Translations under genes and position numbers: made by a program | In this document: positions 39,574-51,474 of the stretch, piece after piece | Layout of the letters: each line of letters opens with the position of its first letter | How positions within the stretch are numbered: the stretch's first letter is position 1 | Notes under the pieces: model-generated | Told to the model about the DNA's origin: nothing | The model's input: the letters and a program-made list of their open reading frames with translations, nothing else | Database searches by the model: none | Assembly: GCA_944472135.2 (NCBI GenBank) | Contig: OX235267.1 | Span: forward strand, 19,823,452-19,887,451 | Source: Trichobilharzia regenti | Lineage: Eukaryota > Platyhelminthes > Trematoda > Strigeidida > Schistosomatidae | Length of the DNA stretch: 64,000 bases | Direction of reading: 5' to 3'

Positions 39574-41500
39574 TTATGAGGATAAGCCATTGAGACACAA
39601 ACCTTGCATTTCTGCATGATTGTCTAGCTTCCGCTTAAAAATCTCCACAGATGGCGCTGTAGTCACGGCCGCCGGTAAAGCGTTCCAGAGACGGCAAACA
39701 CGAAGCGAAAAGAAATGTGATCGCACTCGAGTCTTTGGTCTCTGGTGTGCTATCCTTAGCGGGTTACCTCGTGGAAGCCTATAATCACTTAATGGCAGGA
39801 TGCTTTTATTTGGGTGGGCCTGGTCATTTAGGATTTTGTAGACGGTGATGAGGTCTCCCCTGTGCCTACGGTAACTAAGTGTGAAAAGACCTAATTTCTT
39901 TAGTCTTTCCTCATATGATTTGTTGCGGAGGCCGATCACCCATTTTGTCGCTCGTCTCTGGACACTTTCTAGAATGTTAGCATCCCTTTTGAGTAGCGGA
40001 GGTGCAATGATATTATGCACCTCAAGGTGTGGCCTCACATATGCCTTATATAACCTTAAGAACAGTTCGGGAGTGAGAGCTCCCAGCTGCCTGTGCATAA
40101 AGTGTAATGTTGCGTAGGCTTTGGCGACGTCCCTCGAGTAATTTCCACTGGTGTCTAGCTTTTCTGTTAGAATAAGACCTAGATCACGCTCTGATGGAAC
40201 ACAACTCAAGTTCTGGCCACCAAGGGTGTAATTTACACTCTGTGACCTGCCGGAATGAAGTTGCACTACTTTGCACTTCTTTAGGTTGAAAGGCATTCCG
40301 TTAGCCAGAGCCCAGTTTCCCAGAGTTTGCAGGTCAGCCTGCAATCTATCTGAGTCTTCCGATGAGTTTATTGCTCTCCAAATCTTTACGTCGTCAGCGT
40401 AAAGAAGCGCAGAGCAGTTTAGTTGGGGGGCAGGTCGTTGATAAAAATCAAAAACATCAACGGCCCTAGGATAGAACCCTGAGGAACCCCTGATGCCGAG
40501 GTGTGCCAGGATGATCGGATGCGGTTGACTTTGGTGCAGAATTCTCTCTCGCCTAAGTAATCTTTCAGCCATGCGAGAAGTGCTCCAGAAACACCCGCCT
40601 TGCTTATTTTGTGAAGGAGCAGACCATGGTGAACTGTGTCGAATGCTTTCGCAAAGTCGAGAAAGATCACGTGGGCTGGTACCTTTTTGTCCCAGGATAG
40701 TGTCCAATCGTTCCAAGCTAGTAGAAGATTCGTCACGCAGGATCTTCCCCTCCTGAAACCGTGCTGTGCTTCGTGAAGAAGGTTAGTCCCATCGAAGTAT
40801 TTTCTCATGTGGTCGTCAATGAGACTTTCCAATATCTTCGATATCACTGGAAGTAGAGCAACTGGTCGCATTCTGCCGGTCACCACCCTTGAAGATAGGG
40901 GATAGGATTGCTCGTTTCCATTCACATGGAAGTTTCCCTACATCAAGGGAGTGTTGGAACAGATCACTTAGGGGTTGGCAGAGACTTTCTGAACACTGCT
41001 TCAGGACAGATGGTCTGATGTCATCACAACCTGAAGACTTTCCCGAAGCCAACCTTCCCAATTTTGCAAGTACCATAGCCGGGGTAATTTGAAATGTACC
41101 CAGCAGGTTTTCGCGTGTTGGTTTTGCGATGTAATCTGGATGTTCTGTGGGGTAATATCCTCGTTACTGTTTAGTTGCCTGTGAAAGGCTAGGCTGAATG
41201 TCTCTGCCATTTCAAGACTAGTAAGAGATTTCCCATCAGAACCCACTAGATTGCATGCTCCCTGGTTGGTCGGTTTTCTTTCGGACATAAACCTGTATAG
41301 GCTTTTGGGGTTCACGAGAAGCTTATTGGCGAGGTCTCCCTGAAATGTCCTTCTATCGCTCCGGACTCGTATGTTACATCGATTCCTGAGTTCAAGGTAC
41401 ACTTCATGTTCGGGTTGACTCTTCGATCGTCGCCACGCAAACCAGGCTTTTCGCTTCGCCTGCAGAAGGCGTTGTGTCCCCTTTTCAGCCATGATCGTTG
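39574..41500 (-). pseudogene. CR1-like copy F reverse transcriptase region
   Basis: Overlapping minus-strand frames give, in order: a linker (RKAWFAWRRSKSQ, FMSERKPTNQG), the fingers (ILSPIFKGGDR, FRRGRSC), the palm (IFLDFAKAFDTVHH, SGVPQGSILGPLMFLIFINDL), the catalytic YADD (LLYADDVKIWRA), the thumb, and a C-terminal domain (VQRRATKWVIGLRNKSYEER, FFSLRVCRLWNALP). At least three frameshifts, near 41100, 40900 and 40430, break the frame. The final 380 codons (40716-39574) are open. Confidence 0.85.
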
Positions 41501-42394
41501 CTTCCTAGCTTTTGGTGTGACTAAAGGAACAGTGTCTGAGACCGCCTGGTGAATGATCTCCTTTACCACTCTCCAGTGTTCTTCTACTGTTAGCTCTGTC
41601 CATTTTTTAGGCCAATTTGCTTCAGACAGAAGTCTTCGCATTTTGGTGTAGTTGGCTTTGTTATAACACAGATAGGGCTGTGTATTGTCCCACTGTAAGC
41701 GCTCGCGGAGGACTATGTCGAATACTATGACCGCGTGGTCACTACTACCTATGGGAGTCGTGATCTGAACGTTTTCCACTAGTAGCTGGTCACTAGTGAG
41801 CACGTAATCCAGTCTAGAAGACTTCCCATCAGGGCCCCATCTAGTATCCATCTTGACATTTTCAGTGAATCCAGCCTTCCTGATGGTATGCAGCAGATTT
41901 CGATCAAATCTATCATGGGCTTTTCCCGACACCAAGTTAAGAGATGGGGCATTGAAGTCACCAGCTATGACAATTTGATCATAACCCATGTCTTGAGTTG
42001 CTGAGATTGTATTTAGCAGTACCTGGTTGTGGTCTGCTCCACATGAAGGTGATCGATAAATGCTGCCCACTAGATATTTGCAGTACCCAACGGTGAAGTG
42101 GCACCATATGGAGTCAGGGAGCTCTGTGAGGGGAGGGTCCATCGCGTGAACACATCTGAGCTGTTTGTCGACGTATATGGCGACTCCACCTCCTTCTTTC
42201 AGGTCCCTATCTCGCCTGACTAGGACCATATCATTTATACTGACTTCGCTGTCTGCCACCGTAGGGGTTAGCCAGGTTTCCGTCAGTATTATGATTTTGG
42301 AGTTCAGTTGTGATTGTAGGTGTCTAAGTTCAGCTATTTTGCCTCTTAGCCCTCTCACATTACTGTACAGGCAACTGGTAGTCAGTCTCACCAC
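41312..42394 (-). pseudogene. CR1-like copy F endonuclease region
   Basis: Apurinic-type endonuclease motifs are in order: LYSNVRGLRGK, IILTETWL, GGVAIYV, GSIYRSP, AGDFNAPS, RLDYVLTS and GSSDHAVIVFD. The catalytic Glu (TETW), Asp/Asn (GDFN) and SDH are intact, so this domain looks undamaged until a frameshift near 41470. It nicks the target for target-primed reverse transcription. No ATG is visible at the start (the frame opens with VVRLTTSC), so translation may depend on ORF1. Confidence 0.85.
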
Positions 42395-42569
42395 TTCCCC
42401 GTATTGGGGGGTAGTTGACTTGATATTGGCTATCGGTTGAGGAGTTATCCTACGAACTAGTTGGCCGATTCCCCAGGAACCGGCCTGTTGGCGTTTTTTT
42501 CTTCTAGTTCAGTCGGAGCACTCGGATGACACTGGCTATCATCGTCCGTGCTGCACCGCTGTAGTGTGA

Positions 42570-44002
42570 CTAGGGGTTGAGGATTTTTTTTACTACGCTT
42601 TGTTCTCTCCTTTGAGTGCGAGGCCGGCTCTCGCAGCAGCGAATGTGTTTGCTGACCTTGTCCTTGGTCTCGTACCATCTATGGAGAGCGGTAGTCAACT
42701 GGTCTTGGGAGCTGAACTTGACAGCTAACAGACGTGGCGAGTTAATTGACATAAGATGAGTGGGTCGAGGCAGTCTATAAATAGAGACAGCCCCTGAACT
42801 CCCCAGGGCCATCTGGGATGCTAACCATCTCCATTGTTGTACATCATGACAATGCTTTTCGCAGGCGTTCCCAGTTACCAGTTCGGGAATGCCATGCACA
42901 ACCATGGAGGCAGAAGGAATGAGCTCTGGCGACTCCCTCGCCATTTGTCTTTCCTTCCACGGCCTGTCTGGCTTAACACGTATGTTACAGGCCCTCCCTA
43001 TAGAAAGGACTTGAGAAGCCAGTAACACTTTTTCAACATCCTCGGTAGAGCCCAATGTTACCCTCAGTGGGGATGGTTTGCCTTCAGGTGCAGCAGTGCC
43101 CCTATACAATCTGCATAGATTTACTGGTTGGATGTCCAAACCCAGTGTGCTACACAAGATGGACCACTGTTCCTGATCAAATAGGGCCCTATCTTTCAGC
43201 AGACTACTGCTACAGTCTGGTACATTAAAGAGGATTACACAATTTGATCTACTAACCGTGGGCTTGGGCTCGGTCCTCGCATATTTGTGATCCCTTTAAG
43301 ACCGTTTTGGTTTGTCTGGTGCGACTGGGTATTTTTTGTGTCTCAGTGCTATGGCCAGTATTACTGGCAGACGAAGGGGTCTTTTTCCAACGACGGAAAC
43401 CCGTGGTTCTCCAGCCTCTGTGTCTGGAGCGGTTATGTCAAGAGTTACAAGTTTAACCGGTGAGGATTTTGGTATCCCCGGTTTACGTGCGTTTGTACTA
43501 ATTTCCGGATTGGTGGGGGTCGAACATTTCACATTTTTCCCGCTACTTTTGCGTCAACTTTAGTTTTCAAAGGACTACGCGAGGCTACATCAGGACGGCA
43601 ACTCGGGCATATGTACCAGAACCATTGGCATGGGTTTTTACGCATAAAGTCATAATATGCTTTTGGTACCCCATTGTCGCATCTGCAATGCACCCATCGC
43701 TTGCAAAAGTTACATTCGAAAGCAGAGTCTGCTTGTTCGACAACAGAAGCGCAGACCTTGCAGTCGTCTGCCTTCTTGGGGAGCGTTCTTGTCGTCTTGC
43801 GACGTCGTGAACGTTTCTTTTTGGCCTTCCTATTTGTTTCATGGTCTACCATGGGGATGGGTGTTATGCAGTTCTCACTTAGTGCAATTTTCCCACTCGG
43901 ATCTGTTAACCTAGTCGTGTTAACAGGGGTGGAGCCACATCCACTTGGCTGACTTTGCACAGCTTCACTGTAGGACTGTGGCGATATGGGCACTCTGTAC
44001 AA
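42570..44002 (-). pseudogene. CR1-like copy F ORF1 (PHD-like zinc finger protein)
   Basis: The frame is split at about 43530 and 43200. The N-terminal part has a basic stretch (KAKKKRSRRRK), then Cys/His pairs CKVC, CNFCKRWVHCRC and CPSCRP, resembling a PHD/ZZ-type finger usual in CR1 ORF1 proteins. The C-terminal part (LCRLYRGTAAPEGKPSPLRV, NIRVKPDRPW) is the conserved nucleic-acid-binding region also seen in copy H. In the family this protein binds LINE RNA. Confidence 0.75.
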
Positions 44003-44480
44003 TGCCTGTACAACTGGTATGTTCCTGCATAAACAGGAAGAAATATATATTATTATGAGCAGGGAGTATTTGCCCTGGTCTTCAAGACCGGTATGCGTGA
44101 GTCAATCAGCTTCAACTGTTTGCCCAGTTTGGCTGAAGCCCTGGCGACTACAGAGTATGATGTCCCATTACTTATTTTAGGGTGAGAATCTATTGTCATT
44201 TTACTCCTAAATTGATACTGGTGATTAAATAATAAGAGACAGTGTAGTTATTTTGTCCAATAGACTTACAGCAAAAGACAATAGAGAGCACAGAAAAGAA
44301 GGATGAAGTATTTAAGTAAAAGCTTTTGACTTTACCTGTAACTTTTGGGTTATTCGGCTTCACAGCAATCACGTAGCAGACCCACAAGTCCTGTATATTT
44401 GAAAGAGTGAGGAGGATGTTGCTACAGAAGTAGCACCTGAAGATTTGGCAGTAGTTCGAGACAGCGGGAAGTACCACACA

Positions 44481-44626
44481 CAGGCTCAGTGAGGAAGAAA
44501 TGGATGAATAAAATTCGCCGGGTAGGAAGATCAGGTTTCCCGAATGAATAATTCACAAAACTGGATATTTCCGTTTCGAATCATCTAAGCCGCGCAAGTG
44601 CCATCAAATAGCCGTAATCCAATATT
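44481..44626. other. Short spacer between CR1-like F and RTE copy C
   Basis: Unassigned sequence; it could be residual 5' sequence of either element. Confidence 0.4.
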
Positions 44627-44876
44627 GTTAACTGTGCTGAACTATATTGCATGTTGTCTTATTGTATAGTTGTCGTCGCTTTTTGCCCTTTTTTCTGTGA
44701 ACTGTTTCCTTTGTTGATGTTGTTCTCATTGTTTGTCCGTTATTTTCTGATTTTGAGGGGAGCAACCCAAAAAGTTGCTTCTCTCTAAACTTTAACTTAA
44801 TGTAATCATTCCTTTCTCAGGCGTGAGGCTAGCAACCCCACCCTGTAAACAAAATTGCTACAGAACCTTCAGCAGA

Positions 44877-45692
44877 ATGAACCTCTTTGCACCAAAAGAA
44901 AAAGTCTGTGTGGGAACATGGAACGTCCGAACTATGTACGAGACAGGGAAAGCTGCCCAGATCGCCAACGAGATGAAAAGATACGGAATACAAGTGCTAG
45001 GAATATGTGAAAGCAGATGGAACGGAAATGGACTCACCAAATTGTCAACGGGTGAGTCAGTGATCTACTCCGGTCACCCAGAAGATAACCACACGCACAC
45101 CGAGGGTGTGGCTATAATGATTTCACCAACGGCAACAAATGCCCTGATACAGTTGGAGACAATCTCGCCCAGGATAATCACCGCCAGATTCAACTCCAAA
45201 GGAAGGAAAGTGTCAATTATACAATGCTATGCACCCAAAAACAACGAAGACCTCAAAAAGAAAGAAGAATTCTACAGACAACTACAGGCAACAATGGACA
45301 ATACGCCAGCTGGTGACATTAAAATACTAATGGGAGACGTGAACGCCAAACTGGGATCAGACAACACAGGAAGGGAACTAATCATGGGTAGAGAAGCTCT
45401 CGGAAAAATGAATGAAAATGGAGAACTCTTCGCCGACTTCTGCGCCTTCAACAAACTAGTGATTGTTGGCAGCGTATACAAACACAAAGATATCTACAAG
45501 GCTACATGGGTGTCACCAGACGGGCAAACCAAAAACCAAATTGACTTCATCTCAATCTCAAGGAAGTGGAGGCGCAGCCTACTGGACACAAAAGTAAGAA
45601 GAGGAGCAGACGTTGGCTCAGACTCACCATCTCGTACAAGGGACAATCCAAGTCAAATTAAAAGCTTTCAAGGAAACAGGAGCTGCAGATAG
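44877..45692 (+). pseudogene. RTE copy C endonuclease
   Basis: From the ATG of [58 protein letters not shown] and QIDFISIS. It is open for 272 codons but then leaves frame at GADVGSD, where one extra T lies before the SDHH-type catalytic end. Copy B has the same change, so the lesion is ancestral. Confidence 0.85.
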
Positions 45693-47862
45693 ACCATAAG
45701 CCAAGTTCAACACTCAAAAGCTGAAGGACCAGGCTACAAAGGACATCTTCATTGCAAGCATAAAGGACAAAGCCGAGACACAAATCAACACCAGCGAAAA
45801 GGTCAGCGCCGAAAAGCACTGGGACAACTTGAAAACGGCGTGGAGTCAAACCTGCATGGAAGTTCTAGGCAGAAAGAAGAGACAGGACAAACAGTGGCTC
45901 ACTACGGACACTTGAAAACTAAAAGAACAGAGAAGGACAGTGAAACTAAAGATTATCCAGCGCACTGACGAGCAACAAAAACAGTATTTGAATGCAAGCT
46001 GCAATACGCTGAACAAAAGAGTCAAGAAGAGTGCCAGGGAAGACAAAAGAAAATATTATGAAACCATGACAAGCAAAGCAGAACAAGCTGCAGGCAAAAA
46101 AGACCTCGCCACACTCTACCAAACAACTAGGTACCTATCGGGCAAAAGTTCGACACAGATTAAGCCAATAAAGGACGAAAATGGAAAGTCAATCGCCAAA
46201 GAGGTGGAGAAAAGAAAACACTGGGCTGAACACTTCAAAAGACTTCTAAATCGTCCGCCACCCACGACACGCCCAGCAATACCAACAACGGAAGCAGAAC
46301 CACCAGTGAACACTGACTCCCCGACGAAATCAGAAATCCTGAATGCAATCAAGATGCTTAAAGCTGGGAAAACACCGGGATCAGATGGAATCCCAGCAAA
46401 AGCTTTGAAAATAGACCCAGAGACAACAGCGGACTTGACGACACCACTGCTGGAGAAGGTGTGGAAAGAGGGCAAAGTACCTGAGGATTGGAAGAACGGA
46501 TACTTATTCAAACTACCAAAGAAAGGAGACTTAAGTCAATGTAAAAACTGGCGTGGAATTATGCTTCTGTCCATTCCAAGCAAGATACTAAGTCGCATTA
46601 TCCTGGAGAGAATCAAACAAGCCCTAGATGAAAAACTTCGTCCGGAACAGGCCGGATTCAGGAGAAACAAATCATGTCTTGATCAAATCGCCACTCTACG
46701 GATCATCATTGAACAAAGCTTGGAATGGCAGTCACCTCTCCACCTCGCTCAGCTTCATCGACTTTGAAAACGCCTACGACAGCGTCTATCGAGAGGTGAT
46801 TTGGAAACTACTTCGCTACTACGGGGTCCCATCGACAATTATACATCTCATCCAACAGTTATACGACAATGCTGCATGCCAAGTAATCCACAACGGGAAA
46901 CTTACGGAGGCCTTCGAAGTGAGGACGGGAGTGAGGCAAGGCTGTCTACTATCACCAATGATCTTCCTGATTGCAATTGATTGGATAATGCTACAGACAA
47001 CGGCAACCAACGAGGGAACAGGCATAAAATGGACTGACACAAAAGACTTGGAGGATCTGGACTTCGCCGATGATATATGTCTGATTTCCCACAAACTGGA
47101 AGACATGCAAGTGAAAAGTAACAAGTTGGCAGAAGCAGCATCAAAGATAGGACTTCAAGTGAACATAGATAAAACAGAGGTGATGAAGATTCCTAGCCAA
47201 CATCAACAGCAACAACAACAACAGACAACAATCAGCATAAGTGGGAGGAATCTGAAAGAAACAACCTCCTTCACCTACCTGGGAAGCATCGTCTCAACTA
47301 CAGGCGGTGTTACTGACGAGGATATCAAAGCCAGAACCGGAAAGGCATGACAAGCTTTCATTACTCTTAAATCTGTGTGGAGGTCAACAGCACTCAGAAT
47401 CAAAAATCAGATCCGGATCTTCAATTCCAATGTGAAGTCAGTGCTATTGTACGGATCAGAGACTTGGCGCGTCATAAAGAGCATCTCAAACAAACTTCAG
47501 ACCTTCATTAACAGCTGCCTTCGCTCAATACTCAAGATCAGATGGCTGGCCAGAAAAGATCAGCAACAGAGAACTCTGGGAGCGAACCAACCCAAATAGG
47601 AACCGATTGTGAAACAAATAGGCAGGAAGAAATGGAGATGGATTGGCCATACGCTGAGGAAACCATCAAGTGACATCACCAGACAAGCCGTTACTCGAGT
47701 GGAACCCAAAAGGGAAGTGGCGAGTTGGTCGTCCAAGGGTGACTTGGAGGAGGTCATGCGAGGAGGAGATGAAAGCATGTGGACAGACCTGGAGCAGGGT
47801 GAAAAAGTTGTCAGAAAACCGAAGGCAATGGAGGTGCGCAGCTGAAGCCCTATGTTCCTCTA
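45693..47862 (+). pseudogene. RTE copy C reverse transcriptase
   Basis: It is broken by an in-frame TAA near 45696 (shared with copy B), a Trp-to-TGA change near 45914, a frameshift near 46745 and an Arg-to-TGA change near 47348. Between them the blocks are well preserved: [78 protein letters not shown] and LLYGSETW. It ends in [15 protein letters not shown] and [18 protein letters not shown]-rich stretch near 47200 encodes a Gln run absent from copies A and B at that length. Confidence 0.85.
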
Positions 47863-47894
47863 GGAACTAAAGGATACAATAATAATATTGTTTT

Positions 47895-48170
47895 TACCAG
47901 CTAGTATAAAGCAATTTGATTTCTTTGTGCTCGCTTCTTGATTGTAACTTATAGGTTCCTGATCTTCGGTAAACTTTTGCGTAGCTCGTCCCGCCACTCG
48001 ACTGTCGCAGCTCTGGTTGACTCCAAAAGGAGTAGTGCTGAGATTAATTATATGTGGTTTGTAGTATGAGGTGTGTCAAGACTGTTATTACGGTGAATGG
48101 AGTTGATCCTTTCACCAGTTAGTCCTCCGGTATCATCCTCAAAACAAAAGATATAATAATAATAGACATA
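47895..48170 (+). repeat. ATA-tailed repeat G, copy 2
   Basis: It matches 39163-39432 and ends in ATATAATAATAATAG. It is placed exactly at the tail of RTE copy C, as if inserted into the ATA-rich tail. Confidence 0.6.
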
Positions 48171-49260
48171 ATTAGTGAAATTGTTCAGACTAACTGACAG
48201 AAAAAGATATAAGGAAACGTAACAACAGTCAGATGGTCAAATTTGAGGAATAACATGAATAATATATAATAATAATAATTTATTTCTGGAACAGAAACCA
48301 GCCATTTTTATAGGCATGAACATACGTACACTTATCAAAACTTATAGAATATATAATATGATTTTTTAATCTTTAAATAAGTTGAAAACTGGTAAATGTG
48401 AGAAAAACATTTAAAATGAAGTGTACAAACAAGGAAATAGATATAGCGTCAAATATAAACGGTGATTGAAAAAAATACCTGTCTATTTCACGCGGGAATT
48501 ATAAATGATTGCGTTAGTTGAGGAAGGTAAGTAGCATTTCTGTACAGGTGCTGACGTGATACATAGGAGATGCAGAATAAACAATACTTATCAGTAAATG
48601 ATTCATAAAGTGTTTCAAAGTCTATTAAACATTAAATTCACCTGTTAGTACATCATATTTGTGACATTTCCAGTTGATTATGAGACCGACTTTGAACTTG
48701 TTAGCAGATTTTATAATATCGGTGATCCCGTTATTCACCAGATGAGCTAGCAATATCACTGATAAGTGGAGAATAGCGGCGCTGTATCAGTACCTTCGTT
48801 GAAAGCAGTATGTTTGAAAAGAGAAGAAGACACAAGAAAACCGGCAGACAGGTGCAGAAGTATACAAAAGGTGTTAATAATTCAAAATATATAACAGGCA
48901 TCGGGCTCATCATTTTTTGCTGTTTTTTTTTCAAGAAATATTTATTTCTCGATATTTTACAGACTTTTCTGCGAACAATTAGTTTAAAGTGAAAGACAGG
49001 TGATAATTTCACCTACTTATGTAGGTTGAAAAGGAGTTAAACACAAAAGTCAGAGTGCCTGAGCTATGTAAAAGAAAAGTGAGGGCCTAATAATATCTGT
49101 TTTTCCGAAGTATACAGTTCGGTGTCCTTCTGAAGTAGCGGACTCATACAATTTACTTTCATTCAGGAGTTTGTATCTATACTTTGACTTTAGGTAATTT
49201 TCAACTTGTATTTCATTTTTTATTATTATTTTTTATTTTTACTTTTTTATTAATTCTCAT
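48171..49260. other. No gene recognised
   Basis: A+T-rich with a TAA-type run near 48262-48282. Short open frames (about 48731-49012) show no family features. Confidence 0.45.
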
Positions 49261-49261
49261 T

Positions 49262-49428
49262 TTGCAGAAGCCATTCGAACTCAGGAGCCTTAGCAATAGA
49301 GTGCTGTCCCACAGATAAGGGTGGTTCTCATATGTCCCCACCATCATATCCGCTGACTAGCAATCACCACCCTCCCGCCTATTTTGTGCAAGGCCCTGGC
49401 GGAAAGCTTCAATTTTTTGATAATTTTT
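49262..49428 (-). repeat. Possible tRNA-derived SINE
   Basis: On the minus strand there is a box-B-like GAGTTCGAATGGC (about 49282-49270). The stretch has balanced base composition within A+T-rich flanks and T-runs at both sides. Only one copy is in the window. Confidence 0.4.
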
Positions 49429-49899
49429 TTATTTTAATATTTTTTTAATTTCTGTTGCAATATGCCACAAACTTTTTTTTCCAAATATTCGTCGACTCAC
49501 TCAAAGTCATGGTATGAATGGCTACTTTCAGAAGAACAACATGTATGTTTCGTCTGTTACAGCATTTTGGAGAAGAAAAATGTAAGAAAAATAGACTATC
49601 GGAGTCTACATTTTAGATATAAACAAATGTAGTTTAGAAAATCAGGGAATAATCGTGCAGCATTGAGCAAATAAGTAGTACAAAGTTATGATATGTTGTT
49701 CGTTTATTTGATTATTTAGACAAGCACCATTTGGGCCTTAATTTGCGTAGACCTAGACAGTGCTTGCGTATAGCATTAGGCAGGCTTTAGAGATATTTTA
49801 ATACCAGTCATCTTTAGTTGATTTGCAACTGGAACTTGAGATTGAACCTTAGCATACCGAAATACTCATACTACAATATTATCAGGGATATATGCAAAA
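49429..49899. other. Unassigned stretch before the CR1-like copy J 3' end
   Basis: A+T-rich and non-coding; it may include J 3' UTR sequence. No border could be drawn. Confidence 0.35.
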
Positions 49900-50077
49900 A
49901 TATTTGAAAAATATTTATTTTAAATTTAAGGCTGATTAGAAGTAGGTGGCTACGGTTTTGAAAACAATCATAGTGAAAGTAGTGTCAAACATAGAGTTCA
50001 CAGATTTTGGGACCTAACAGAGAGGGTCATAGGAGTGCCGTATTAGATCTCTAATTTTTAGTTTCTCACATACCCCT

Positions 50078-50436
50078 TGTCAATGGAGTTGAAGATTGAA
50101 CGATCAATTCATGGTTGTTTGCTCAAAATCAACTTCCCCAATTTTCGCGGAGGCATCAATACGACAGTCATCGTCTCATCGGTCGTTGTTCAGAAAGAAG
50201 AGTGAAACATCTTCAGAAGTTATACTATGATTTATTATTGTAATATTTGTTCACAGACCTTAGTTCAGTTATTATTTTTATATGTTGGTGTAACAATAAA
50301 GAAATCTCAAGCGGCCAATCGGTGTTTTGGTTTTTTTGTCCGTTATAACTAAGCGTTTCTGAGAAACTTCAAGGAACAGCGTGAGCCCGAGCGTAGCAAG
50401 AGCTGGGCATTGACGGTTTATGAGACGTAGCTGACA
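50078..50436 (+). repeat. Pao/BEL 5' LTR
   Basis: TGTCA...TGACA ends and an AATAAA signal near 50294. It matches the 3' LTR except for a few substitutions (for example AACGATC versus AACGGTC). Confidence 0.9.
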
Positions 50437-50580
50437 GTTTCTGACGATAGAAACAGATCTGGCGGATTCAAACAGTTGGTGAAAGTTCGGATAGTCGCCG
50501 TTCATCTTTCCTGGTGCCGGTCAAGTCTTCTTTGAACAAGCAATATCTGGAACATTTTCGCAATTGGGTCAAGTTCAACA

Positions 50581-51420
50581 ATGCCTGGGTCAAAGAAGGG
50601 ACAGAGTGTCTTGGATGCAAACAGGAAAGTAAGTCATGGTGACTTGTCTGTTAAATGTAACGATGTGTCTGATGTTAAGCATGATATGGTTGATGTTACT
50701 GTTTCGTCGTTCAGGGATAATAGGAACATCAAACTCCCTAAGTTTGAACCACGGTGTTTTGATGGAAACCCGGCTGATTATTTACAATTTGTAAAGGAGT
50801 TTGAGATCATGTTGAGTGGTTTATTATTAAATGATGAATTGAAGTTAATGTATTTGATGAGATATTGCACTGGAGATGCTGCAAGAGCTATACAGTGTTG
50901 TAAGTTTATGAAGCCAAAAGAGGGCTACGATGAGGCTCTGAGCATATTACGTCAAAGGTTTGGAAGACCTTCAATGATTGTAAGGAACGTATACGAAGCT
51001 GTCAAAGGTAATGGCAGTCAACTTCAAGGTGACTCTAAGGTACTTACTGAGTTTTTAGATAATCTTATGACTCATAAGAATACCTTGATTTCTATGAATT
51101 GCATGAGTGACCTCAACTCGAGCTCAGTCCTAGAGGTAATTGCGAGACGCCTACCTACTCGGCTGCAAAGAAAGTGGGTGAAGATAAGCTCCCGTATGGA
51201 GGATGAGGGTACTGAGCCAAAGTTTAATGATATCCTGAAACTAGTAAAAGATAGTGTCAATCAATCGATGAGCAAGTTTGCGAGTTTATTGTATCCCACC
51301 CCTGGAATAGAGCAGTCTGAGGGTAAAACGCAAGCATTGATGACAAAAGGGTCTCGGAGAGGTGGATATAGAGAATGCTTTATGATATCTAGTAATGCAT
51401 ATAGACCTTGTTATTGTTAG
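50581..51420 (+). CDS. Pao/BEL gag-like protein
   Basis: 279 codons from ATG. Residues about 45-240 form the Pao/BEL gag core: KLPKFEPRCFDGNPADYLQF, then LMYLMRYCTGDAARAI, GYDEALSILRQRFGRPSMIV, and LPTRLQRKWVKISS. This is the DUF1759-type domain that precedes the zinc knuckles in Pao/BEL. The frame ends at a stop just before the Cys/His region. It would form the capsid-like particle. The open frame suggests limited age. Confidence 0.85.
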   Translation: MPGSKKGQSVLDANRKVSHGDLSVKCNDVSDVKHDMVDVTVSSFRDNRNIKLPKFEPRCFDGNPADYLQFVKEFEIMLSGLLLNDELKLMYLMRYCTGDAARAIQCCKFMKPKEGYDEALSILRQRFGRPSMIVRNVYEAVKGNGSQLQGDSKVLTEFLDNLMTHKNTLISMNCMSDLNSSSVLEVIARRLPTRLQRKWVKISSRMEDEGTEPKFNDILKLVKDSVNQSMSKFASLLYPTPGIEQSEGKTQALMTKGSRRGGYRECFMISSNAYRPCYC

Positions 51421-51474
51421 AGGTTTCATAGTACATCCTCAACATATAGGCTACAAGTTGCGAAACAAACACGG

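Larger units (their letters stand above)
39433..44480 (-). mobile_element. CR1-like LINE copy F (SR1/Perere type)
   Basis: A near full-length CR1-clade non-LTR retrotransposon. On the minus strand it has a 5' UTR shared with copy H (44330-44410 resembles 62085-62165), ORF1 with a PHD-like zinc finger, and ORF2 with endonuclease and reverse transcriptase. Coding is broken by a handful of frameshifts, but the protein blocks are complete, so it is fairly young. Borders are approximate. The 3' end abuts repeat G. Confidence 0.88.
44627..47889 (+). mobile_element. RTE (SR2-like) retrotransposon, near full-length copy C
   Basis: A 3.26-kb RTE-clade LINE with the same layout as copy B and the best-preserved RT. 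It has a 5' UTR, endonuclease, RT with FADD, the C-terminal [12 protein letters not shown] domain, the 3' UTR TTCCTCTAGGAAC and a short AATAAT tail. Repeat G (copy 2) follows directly. It is inactive because of a few stops and shifts. Together with copies A and B it shows one recently amplified family. Confidence 0.93.
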
